A DNA stretch of 64,000 bases from Bacteroidales bacterium (GTDB lineage: Bacteria; Bacteroidota; Bacteroidia; Bacteroidales; Muribaculaceae). Positions within the stretch are counted from its first letter, which is position 1, and every line of letters starts with the position of its first letter. Below are positions 57,028 through 64,000 of this stretch, piece after piece. Location: assembly GCA_022009815.1 (NCBI GenBank), contig CP091725.1, positions 124,001-188,000 on the forward strand. The letters are read 5' to 3'. A program made the position numbers and the translations under genes. Below the pieces are notes generated by a model. That model worked only from the letters and a program-made list of their open reading frames with translations. It had not been told where the DNA came from and ran no database searches.

Positions 57028-57116
57028 TATTTCTTCTTATGACGATTCTTTCTCAGTCTTTTTTTACGCTTGTGAGTAGCCATCTTGTGGCCTTTTCTTT
57101 TCTTTCCGCTTGGCAT
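57028..57116 (-). CDS. AURKAIP1/COX24 (mS38-like) domain micro-protein (apparent frameshift near 57060)
   Basis: A 29-residue, very basic protein. As written it reads MPSGKKRKGHKMATHKRKKD and stops. With seven instead of six A in the run at 57060-57065 (sense strand) it becomes THKRKKRLRKNRHKKK, the conserved sequence of this family in Bacteroidota. The domain is known from the mitochondrial small-subunit protein mS38; a ribosomal role in bacteria is inferred from the family. It lies 34 bases downstream of HU on the same strand. This gene is too short for routine calling and easily missed. Confidence 0.8.
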
Positions 57117-57150
57117 AGTTGTATAAATTAAAGGATTAAACTAAATGTTA

Positions 57151-57423
57151 TTATTTAACCTCTTCCATAAACACTTTTGCCGGTTTGAAAGCCGGGATTT
57201 TGTGCTCCGGAATGATGATTGTCGTATTCTTGGAAATGTTTCTTGCAGTTTTTTCAGAACGAACTTTTACGATGAAACTACCAAAACCACGGAGATAGAC
57301 ATTTTCGCCGTTTGCCAATGAATCCTTCACTACTTCCATGAATTTTTCAACAGTCTCAAGCACGGCAGCTTTCTCTACACCTGTAGATTTTGAAATTTCA
57401 TTTACGATGTCTGCTTTAGTCAT
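57151..57423 (-). CDS. HU-family DNA-binding protein
   Basis: A 90-residue histone-like protein that bends DNA as a dimer. From ATG 57423 it reads MTKADIVNEISKSTGVEKAAV, has GENVYLRGFGSFIVKVRSEKTARNISKNTTIIIPEHKIPAFKPAK in which the DNA-binding arm and proline tip (IPEHKIPAFKP) are visible. The length is typical. The upstream extension to 57528 has no similarity. It is followed by the mS38-like gene. HU and IHF subunits cannot be told apart here. Confidence 0.93.
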   Translation of the reverse strand: MTKADIVNEISKSTGVEKAAVLETVEKFMEVVKDSLANGENVYLRGFGSFIVKVRSEKTARNISKNTTIIIPEHKIPAFKPAKVFMEEVK

Positions 57424-57605
57424 TTTATTATATCTTTTATTAGTTATTTGATTGATTTTCCAATTCATACGTCTGCACGCAACGCCTTTGAAAGCGCTCT
57501 TTTGCAAATGCGAATGCAAATATCGCACTTTTTTTTCAAATAACCGTACTCTTTCCGCTCTTTTTTCTCTAAAATTGTAGAAAATAAGGATTTAAGAAGC
57601 CCAAA

Positions 57606-59024
57606 TCACTCTTCTAACTGTTTCAGCCCCATTTCCACCGCCACTTTGAGCATCAATTTGTAAGCGGCTTCGCGCTCGTTGGGGATGTCGCCGTCGAGGA
57701 TGGCATTCTTGAGGCGTTCCTTGATGTCGCCCACCTCTCGGCATGGCGAAAGCCCAAAAATGCGCATTATCTCGTCGCCGTCAATCGGCGGTTGGAAATT
57801 GCGTATGCGGTCTTTCTCCTCAATCTCCACCAACTTGCGGCGCACCTCTTGATAATTGCTGAGGAAACGCTTCACTTTCTCCGGATTCTTCGACGTGATG
57901 TCTGCCTCGCAGAGTATCATAAGGTCGTCGATGTCGTCGCCGGCGTCGAAGAGCAGACGGCGCACGGCGGAGTCGGTCACTTCTTCCTCAACCAACGCTA
58001 TCGGGCGCATATGCAGCTCCACAAGTTTCTGCACATATTTCATCTTCTCGTTCATCGGAAGCTTCATCCGTTTGAAGATGCCGGGTATCATTTTTTTGCC
58101 CACGAAGTTGTGGTTGTAGAATGTCCACCCGTGCTGCTGGTCATACTGCTTGGTGACTGGCTTGGCGATGTCGTGGAACAGCGCTGCCCAGCGAAGCCAT
58201 TCCTTGTCCGACTTTTCAGCCACAGAGTCGAGCACCTGCATCGTGTGCAGGAAATTGTCTTTATGTCCGCGCCCGTCTTTGGTCTCGACGCCCTTCAAGG
58301 CGTGGAGCTCCGGGAATATAAGTTCGAGCAATCCGCATTTTTCCAAAAGCACGAACCCCATTGATGGACGTGGAGAGCAGATGATTTTCTCCAGCTCTAC
58401 GGCGATGCGCTCGCGCGTGATGATGGCGATGCGCTCGCGGTTGCGAGTGATGGCGTCAAACGTTTCGGGAAGAATCTCGAAATCAAGCTGCGTGGCAAAG
58501 CGCACTGCGCGCATCATGCGCAGCGGATCGTCGGAAAATGTCACGTCGGGGTCGAGCGGTGTGCGGATAATGCGGCGGCGCATGTCGTCAAGACCGCCGA
58601 ACGGATCTACAAGCTCGCCGAAGTTGTCGGCATTGACGGCGATGGCAAGGGCGTTGACCGTGAAGTCACGACGTTTCTGGTCGTCGTCGAGCGTGCCGTC
58701 CTCCACTATCGGGTTGCGGCTCTCGCGATGGTACGACTCCTTGCGGGCGCCCACAAACTCCAGTTCAAGCCCGCGGTAGCGCAGCTGGGCAGTACCATAG
58801 TTGCGGTACACGGCAAGGCGTGTCTTCGGACCGAGTTTTCCGGCAAGCGCCTCGGCAAGACCGATACCGCTGCCCACGGTCACGAAGTCGATATCGTTCG
58901 ACGGACGGTGCAGAAAAATATCGCGCACATATCCGCCAACGATGTAGCACGGTTGCCCGACAGCATCGGCTGCCTCGCCAACCAAATGAAATATTTTCTG
59001 GTCTATTTTGTCTTTTAAGTTCAT
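57606..59024 (-). CDS. cca: CCA-adding tRNA nucleotidyltransferase with HD domain
   Basis: A 472-residue nucleotidyltransferase of the poly(A) polymerase/CCA class II family. The head domain has YIVGGYVRDIFL (27-38), metal-binding NDIDF (43-47), and RRDFTVNALAI. The RNA-binding part has DDPLRMMRAVRFATQLDFEI, and an HD phosphohydrolase domain carries HTMQVLD and ALFHDIAKPVTK. It adds the 3' CCA; the tRNA genes in this window lack encoded CCA, which fits. It follows the M24 peptidase by 3 bases. Confidence 0.93.
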   Translation of the reverse strand: MNLKDKIDQKIFHLVGEAADAVGQPCYIVGGYVRDIFLHRPSNDIDFVTVGSGIGLAEALAGKLGPKTRLAVYRNYGTAQLRYRGLELEFVGARKESYHRESRNPIVEDGTLDDDQKRRDFTVNALAIAVNADNFGELVDPFGGLDDMRRRIIRTPLDPDVTFSDDPLRMMRAVRFATQLDFEILPETFDAITRNRERIAIITRERIAVELEKIICSPRPSMGFVLLEKCGLLELIFPELHALKGVETKDGRGHKDNFLHTMQVLDSVAEKSDKEWLRWAALFHDIAKPVTKQYDQQHGWTFYNHNFVGKKMIPGIFKRMKLPMNEKMKYVQKLVELHMRPIALVEEEVTDSAVRRLLFDAGDDIDDLMILCEADITSKNPEKVKRFLSNYQEVRRKLVEIEEKDRIRNFQPPIDGDEIMRIFGLSPCREVGDIKERLKNAILDGDIPNEREAAYKLMLKVAVEMGLKQLEE

Positions 59025-59027
59025 CTT

Positions 59028-60203
59028 CTATAACAGCTCTGCTATTTCCTCAGGGAATGGTGTCAAGCATTCCAAACCGTTGTCGGTGACCACATAGGTG
59101 TTCTCTATGCCTACAGCACCGACTCCTGGGATGACAAATTTAGGCTCCAAGGCTATCACATTGCCTTTCTCAAACACTTGCCGGCTTCTCGGAGCGAGCA
59201 CCGGCCATTCGTTCACCTCGATGCCGACGCCATGACCTATGAAGCCTGCCTTCTGGGTATGTCCCATAAAGAAGTCTGACTCTCCTGCCTTTTCAACCAT
59301 ATCCATCGCCAGTTCGTAGGCTGCCTTGGCCTCGACTCCGGGCTTGATGAAGTCAATCAATGTGTGGTGGATGTCGATGGAAAGCTGATGGGCTTTCTTG
59401 GCATGGGTGTCAAGCGCGCCAACATAGAATGTGCGGGTCATATCGGTCATATAGCCTGTAAAGTTGCCGTTCATATCGACCATCACGGTGTTGCCCGGAA
59501 GGATGATGGAGCCATTGCTGCCCACAGGAAGCGAGCCGTCCATACCCTCTCCGCCCATAGCGAAATCATACGGACTCGGAGCATCGGCATTGTCACCGAC
59601 AAGAAGATTGCCCATAAACAACTCCATCGACGGTCCGTTGATGCGGAAAATGCCGAGACATCCGTCAAGACGGAGCGTGCGCTCAATCTCTATCTGAAGT
59701 TCGATGTCGGTCATTCCTTCATGATAAAGTCCGGAGATGCGGCGATAGGAACCGCAATGATGTGCTCCCGACTCGCGCAGCAACGAGATTTCAAAATCTG
59801 ACTTCACCGAACGCGCTTGCGCCAACAGTGGCGAGCAGTTGCCAACCGACTCCAGGCCGAATGCTTTCTGGCAGCGCAAAGCGTCGGTATACGAGATGCC
59901 GTCGAGTTCAAGCGCCAATTTCCGAGGTGCTGGCAGACCGTTCTTGCCCAAATATTCAATAATCTGCTCCGGCTTGCGGATATGCACAATGCCGTCGCCT
60001 TTCTTGTCGACCGGTCGGCGCACAAACTGCAAAGCCTCTCCCTCTGCCGGAATATAGACATAGCCGCTGAACACTCCGCCAGTCAGGTAGTACAGGTTGG
60101 CGTTTGTGCCCACAAGGACAGCGTCGAAACCGTTGTTGCGCATCATCTCCCTTATGTTGTCAACTCGCATCTTTGCTTCCGAAACAGATAATGTTCTATT
60201 CAT
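59028..60203 (-). CDS. Xaa-Pro aminopeptidase-like M24 metallopeptidase
   Basis: A 391-residue pita-bread-fold peptidase. An N-terminal creatinase-like domain (residues 1-135) contains VLVGTNANLYYLTGGVFSGYVYIP. Dinuclear metal ligands of the catalytic domain are visible: Asp in VMVDMNGNF, Asp in TDMTRTF, His in GFIGHGVGIEVNE, Glu in IALEPKF and Glu in GIENTYVV. It removes N-terminal residues before proline or is a related dipeptidase; the exact preference is not clear. Gaps of 3 and 6 bases link it to cca and the HAD gene. Confidence 0.88.
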   Translation of the reverse strand: MNRTLSVSEAKMRVDNIREMMRNNGFDAVLVGTNANLYYLTGGVFSGYVYIPAEGEALQFVRRPVDKKGDGIVHIRKPEQIIEYLGKNGLPAPRKLALELDGISYTDALRCQKAFGLESVGNCSPLLAQARSVKSDFEISLLRESGAHHCGSYRRISGLYHEGMTDIELQIEIERTLRLDGCLGIFRINGPSMELFMGNLLVGDNADAPSPYDFAMGGEGMDGSLPVGSNGSIILPGNTVMVDMNGNFTGYMTDMTRTFYVGALDTHAKKAHQLSIDIHHTLIDFIKPGVEAKAAYELAMDMVEKAGESDFFMGHTQKAGFIGHGVGIEVNEWPVLAPRSRQVFEKGNVIALEPKFVIPGVGAVGIENTYVVTDNGLECLTPFPEEIAELL

Positions 60204-60209
60204 AACTTG

Positions 60210-60866
60210 TTATTTTATTTTGTCAAACGTTTCAACTAATTCTTCAAACGAACCGACAGTCATATCGGCATTGTCACAATGGCCGAAACCATACGAGGCG
60301 AAGACAAACGGCATCCCAGCAATATGTGTCTGACGGCAGTCGCCTTCGGTGTCGCCCACATATACGAGCTGACGCAGACTGTATTTCTCTGCCAGCGCGG
60401 TCAGGTTTTCGTTTTTGTCGCGGTGCGTGGCTCCATAAGTCACCGCTTCTGTCACCAACGCACGAATGCCCAGAAAGTTCATCAGATTTTCCAATCCATT
60501 CTCACCGCAGTTGCTGAGCAACAGGATTTTGTATTTCTTCGACAGGCGCTCCAGCCCTTCCGCGACACCCGGATAAGGCTTGCCGCCAAGCACTGGCATC
60601 AAACGGATTTCCTCCCGCTCTATGTCGGAAAGAAAAGCGTCGGCGTCGGGCATCGGCACGCCGCCGCAAAGGCGACGGAGTATCTCGTGCAGATTCAGCC
60701 CCATACAGGCTATGAGTTCCTGACGGGCCACGACGCGGTCCATGCCCACCTTGCGGAAACACCGGTTCCAGATTTCGCAATACGAATCGACTGCGTCCCA
60801 GAGTGTGCCGTCCATATCGAAGCACAATGCGTCGGTTGCCGCCCAGTCTATATTTTTAATATCCAA
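60210..60866 (-). CDS. HAD-family hydrolase
   Basis: A 218-residue hydrolase with motif I CFDMDGTLWDAVDSY (nucleophile Asp17), motif II ILLLSNCGENG, lysine in THRDKNENL and motif IV YVGDTEGDCRQTHIAG. The cap is alpha-helical (type C1). It resembles phosphoglycolate phosphatase-like or nucleotidase enzymes, but the substrate cannot be fixed. It lies between gldH (13-base gap) and the M24 gene on the minus strand. Confidence 0.85.
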   Translation of the reverse strand: MDIKNIDWAATDALCFDMDGTLWDAVDSYCEIWNRCFRKVGMDRVVARQELIACMGLNLHEILRRLCGGVPMPDADAFLSDIEREEIRLMPVLGGKPYPGVAEGLERLSKKYKILLLSNCGENGLENLMNFLGIRALVTEAVTYGATHRDKNENLTALAEKYSLRQLVYVGDTEGDCRQTHIAGMPFVFASYGFGHCDNADMTVGSFEELVETFDKIK

Positions 60867-60879
60867 ATTATATATGTCT

Positions 60880-61389
60880 TTATTTCGATTTAATATATGT
60901 CAGCCCCACATCTGTGACGTTGGTCACCTTCGACACACGCATATTGTGCCACACAACGATTTTGTCATAGCGTCCCACAGGCACCCGCTCTTTTATAAGC
61001 ATCTGCTTTTGGAAGAGCTTGCCAAGCCCGGAGCCTCCCCAATCGCCATATTCGTCGCACAATTCAACGTTGACGGTGTCGTGCTCCACAATCTTGCCGC
61101 CTGCCACATAATCCACTATCAACAACAGGTTGCGGTAAGGATAGTAATTGTCGTGGCGCACGCTGACTGCAATGTCGTAGGCATCAACCCCTCTGATGCT
61201 GTCGGGCTGCAGAAACACCAAGGGGCTGGACTTGGTCCAACCCTCGGCGTCTATTGTCTTGAAATCGCTGTCGAAAGCCCCTCCCGGAGTACAGGTGGCG
61301 GCAAGCAGTGAGATTGCCACAAGGCACAACGCTGCCGCAAGCCTACTCTTCCTTGGGTTTCGGAGCGGATGTCTGCTGTTTGTTTCCAT
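60880..61389 (-). CDS. gldH: Gliding motility lipoprotein GldH
   Basis: A 169-residue lipoprotein. From ATG 61389 the basic N-terminus METNSRHPLRNPRKSR leads into a hydrophobic signal and the lipobox ISLLAATC. GldH features include YDIAVSVRHDNYYPYRNLLLIVDY and EYGDWGGSGLGKLFQKQMLIKERVPVG. GldH is needed for gliding in Flavobacterium but is kept in many non-gliding Bacteroidota, probably for envelope work. Its start lies 47 bases inside the end of ricT, in another frame, so translation is likely coupled. Confidence 0.9.
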   Translation of the reverse strand: METNSRHPLRNPRKSRLAAALCLVAISLLAATCTPGGAFDSDFKTIDAEGWTKSSPLVFLQPDSIRGVDAYDIAVSVRHDNYYPYRNLLLIVDYVAGGKIVEHDTVNVELCDEYGDWGGSGLGKLFQKQMLIKERVPVGRYDKIVVWHNMRVSKVTNVTDVGLTYIKSK

Positions 61390-62724
61390 TCTCCTGTCCT
61401 CGTTGTCCGCCGCCGTTGCGGTTGTCGCGGCGTGGCGGTCGGTTGTCGCGGCGTGGCGGTCGGTTGTCGCGGCGCGGCTGTTCGTTGCCCTGACGCCGGT
61501 TGCCTTTGCCTTCACCGCCTTGTCGTTGGCGGTTGCCTTCACCGCCTTGTCGTTGGCGGTTGCCTCCGTCGGCTTGGTTTCCACCTCCGCGCTGACGGTT
61601 GTTGTCTTTATTTCCGCCGTCACCGTTGTTGCCGCTGCCTCTCTTGCGTTTTTTCTTTTTTGTTTTGTCAAAGCGTGTCACGCTGTCCTGACCAAGAATG
61701 TCGCCAAACTCGCCTCTAACTTTCTCATCTTCGCCTTTTCCGTCAAGATTGTCGGGTTTCACACCGTTTTTGTTGAGTGCGATTACCTCAAAAGCCCGTT
61801 TGGCTGAGATGGTGACCATATTTGCCGGCACATTCTTTTCCGTTGTGTAAGTCAGCATACGGCTGAAAATGTCGGCCTTGAAATAGAAGTATGTATTATC
61901 CTTGGTCTCAAGGCGTATCTCTTTTGAAGGCAGTTGCTTCACGCTCTCCACATAGGCGTCGACCTCGTAGTTCAGACAGCATTTAAGCTTGGCGCACTGT
62001 CCGGCCAGTTTCTGAGGATTGAGCGAGATGTCCTGATAGCGGGCGGCGCTTGTTGCCACCGACACGAAATTGGTCATCCAGCTGGAACAGCAGAGCGGAC
62101 GTCCGCACGGTCCGATGCCGCCGATGCGTCCGGCTTCCTGACGCGCGCCGATTTGCTTCATCTCGATGCGCACATGGAATGCGTCGGCAAGCACCTTGAT
62201 GAGCTGACGGAAGTCCACACGCTCGTCGGCTATATAGTAGAATATCGCTTTGTTGCCGTCGCCTTGATACTCCACATCGCCGATTTCATGTTCAGGCGCA
62301 AATCCTTGGCTATCTGACGCGAGCGTATCATTGTGTCGTACTCGCGGGCTTTGGCTGCCTCAAATTTTTCCAAGTCGGAGGCTTTTGCCTTGCGAAACAC
62401 CCGGCGTATCTCGGTATCGGGGCGCAAATTGGCTTTCTTTATCTGCAAAGCCACAAGCTTGCCCGTCAGCGACACTCTTCCGATGTCGTGCCCCGGACTT
62501 GCCTCCACTGCCACCATGTCGCCAATCTCAAGCGGCAGGTTCATGCTGTTGCGGTAGTAGCCTTTGCGAGTGTTCTTGAACTGCACCTCGACCATGTCAA
62601 ACACATTTTTCTCGCCAGGCACATCGGCGAGCCAGTCGTAGCAGTTAAGTTTGCCCCGCGGCTCCTTGCCCGATGGCTGGAATATGCGTTGTTGGTCCAG
62701 ATCTTTATTCTTTACATCGTCCAT
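61343..62724 (-). CDS. ricT: PSP1-domain RicT-like protein with basic repeat tail (apparent frameshift near 62284)
   Basis: A PSP1/RicT (YaaT-like) protein, 460 residues when the frame is restored. The core contains VAVEASPGHDIGRVSLTG, QEAGRIGGIGPCGRPLCCSSW, and AGQCAKLKCCLNYE; these cysteine clusters fit Fe-S or regulatory roles known for Ric proteins in RNase Y-linked mRNA processing. One A is lost at 62284-62286 (restores LNMKIGDVEYQGDGN). The last 100 residues are a low-complexity tail of Arg, Gly, Asn and Gln with repeats NRQRQGGEG and RRDNRPP. The gene directly follows rny (14 bases), which supports an RNase Y partnership. Confidence 0.9.
61420..61480. repeat. 21-base tandem repeat in ricT
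   Basis: Two exact 21-base units (61420-61440, 61441-61461) and a third diverged partial unit to about 61480. They encode the RRDNRPP repeats of the RicT tail. Confidence 0.85.
61508..61561. repeat. 27-base tandem repeat in ricT
   Basis: Two identical 27-base units (61508-61534, 61535-61561) encode the repeated NRQRQGGEG in the RicT tail. Confidence 0.85.
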
Positions 62725-62738
62725 TGTCGGCGTTCCTC

Positions 62739-64000
62739 CTATTTAGCGAAACTTACCGAGCGGGTTTCACGGATTACGGTGATTTTCACCTGTCCCGGAT
62801 ATGTGAGTTCGTCCTGAATGCGTTGTGCGAGCACGGCTGAGAGTTTCTGTCTCGGCGTCGTCAAGCTTGTCGGCTCCGACAATTACACGAAGCTCACGGC
62901 CTGCCTGGATTGCATAGGTCTTGATTACGCCCGGATAAGAGAGTGCCAGCTGCTCAAGGTCGTTGAGACGCTTGATGTAGGCTTCAACAACTTCTCGGCG
63001 GGCGCCTGGACGTGCACCGGAGATGGCGTCGCAGACCTGCACAATCGGTGCAAGGAGCGACTGCTGCTCCACTTCGTCGTGGTGAGCGCCGATGGCATTG
63101 CAGATGTCTGGTTTCCTTGTATTTCTCCGCAAGTTTCATACCGAGAATTGCGTGTGGCAATTCTGGCTCTTCGTCAGGCACTTTGCCTATATCGTGGAGC
63201 AGACCCGCACGACGGGCACGTTTCGGGTTCAGTCCGAGCTCCGATGCCATTACGGCACAGAGATTGGCTGTCTCGCGCGAGTGCTGCAAGAGGTTCTGAC
63301 CGTAGCTTGAACGATATTTCATTTTTCCGACAAGACGGATGAGTTCCGGATGCAGACCGTGGATGCCGAGGTCGATGATTGTGCGCTTTCCTGTCTCGAT
63401 GATTTCCTCTTCAATCTGTTTGCGCACCTTGGCTACAACTTCCTCGATGCGTGCCGGGTGGATACGTCCGTCGGCAACCAGCTGGTGAAGTGCCAGACGG
63501 GCAATTTCGCGGCGCACAGGATCAAAGCCTGAAAGCACGATTGCCTCCGGGGTGTCGTCTACGATAATCTCCACTCCGGTGGCTGCCTCGAGGGCGCGGA
63601 TGTTGCGTCCCTCGCGGCCGATGATGCGGCCCTTGATTTCATCACTGTCGATGTGGAACACTGTCACCGAGTTTTCAATCGCCGTTTCTGTAGCGACACG
63701 CTGGATTGACTGCACCACGATGCGTTTTGCCTCCTTGTTGGCGGTCAGCTTGGCGTCGTCCATTATGTCGTTGATATACGATGCGGCAGCCGTTTTGGCT
63801 TCGTCTTTAAGCGACTCGACAAGTTTCTCCTTTGCCTCTTCTGCCGACAGTCCGGAGATGTGCTCAAGCGTTTCCTGAACGCTTTTCTGCATCTTTTCCA
63901 CTTCCTGCTCGCGCATCTCAACGGCAGCCACCTGCTGGTCGAGCACGGCTTTCATATTTTCATTCTCGTTGCGCTTGCGCTGAAGTTCCGACTGTTGCTG
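62739..64000 (-). CDS. rny: Ribonuclease Y (5' end outside window; two apparent frameshifts)
   Basis: A membrane-anchored endoribonuclease that initiates mRNA decay. The window shows the end of the coiled-coil region (REQEVEKMQKSVQETLEHI), the KH domain (DEIKGRIIGREGRNIRALEAATGVE), and the HD domain (HSRETANLCAVMA, GLLHDIGKVPDE, AIGAHHDEVEQQS). Breaks at 63110-63114 (missing one A and one C on the sense strand, giving KYKENPDICNAIG) and 62844-62846 (missing two A, giving ETEKLSAVLAQRIQDEL) are needed to reach the stop at 62739. The N-terminal membrane anchor is outside the window. It leads the ricT-gldH-HAD-M24-cca group. Confidence 0.94.

Noticed and set aside
61420..61561. CRISPR-like repeats
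   Set aside because: The repeats are head-to-tail without spacers and keep a reading frame in ricT.
61196..61807. Long open frame on plus opposite ricT and gldH
   Set aside because: It is the mirror of the repeat-rich tail of ricT; translation is low complexity without family features.

Overview
The window reads as a chromosomal segment from the order Bacteroidales. A Muribaculaceae-like genome is my best guess: the DNA looks roughly half G+C or slightly above, and the gene content is typical Bacteroidota. Supporting signs are promoters of the Bacteroides type (-33 TTTG, -7 TAnnTTTG) before many genes, a complete Bat (aerotolerance) operon, the gliding lipoprotein GldH, an EF-G2 paralogue, PyrDB/PyrK, and secreted proteins with C-terminal sorting-like domains. 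The taxonomic call is inference. No rRNA, CRISPR array or prophage was seen.

Layout. 1-2430: end of a dTDP-rhamnose operon (rfbC partial, rfbD, rfbB). 2509-4962: secreted phosphodiester-glycosidase-like protein. About 5030-6350: an IS110-type element with a possible bridge-RNA region. 6438-6512: tRNA-His. 6591-12994 (minus): a long run pheS, nth, TRIC-type channel, gtrA, membrane glycosyltransferase, DUF4491, folD and capA-like. 13096-14433: tilS, followed by a convergent tRNA with a CAT anticodon. 14679-20244: a flippase-like membrane protein and the menaquinone genes menD, menB, menC, menE. 20310-23339: a TamA-like outer-membrane assembly lipoprotein and a HAD phosphatase. 23427-25105 (minus): pyrK and pyrD. 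25361-27431: a DUF3332 lipoprotein and a CotH-family secreted protein. 27418-28539 (minus): hemW. 28688-30843: EF-G2. 30928-32475: an HsdR-N-like nuclease-fold protein, divergent from holA. 32626-40882: the eight-gene moxR/Bat operon. 40954-45055: DJ-1/PfpI protein, ApbE-type flavin transferase, malic enzyme. 45332-46755: two outer-membrane barrel genes. 46840-49300: priA. 49363-51504 (minus): subtilase. 51586-54932 (minus): arnT-like glycosyltransferase, DUF5672 and GT2. 55258-57423 (minus): rng, a tiny mS38-like gene and HU. 57606-64000 (minus): rny, ricT, gldH, HAD phosphatase, M24 peptidase, cca.

Caveat that affects the whole annotation: 18 genes, many of them essential (pheS, priA, rny, rng, menD, maeB), are interrupted by 21 small frameshifts. 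Nearly all sit in short A or T runs, and nearly all are explained by one or two missing bases. I read this as uncorrected homopolymer error in the assembly rather than gene decay. I therefore annotate these as single genes spanning the shift and give the position of each shift.

Themes: cell-envelope construction (rhamnose precursors, lipid-linked glycosyltransferases, TamA, GldH, secreted proteins), menaquinone and redox metabolism (men genes, ApbE, Bat), and RNA and translation functions (RNase Y, RNase G, RicT, Cca, TilS, PheS, EF-G2).
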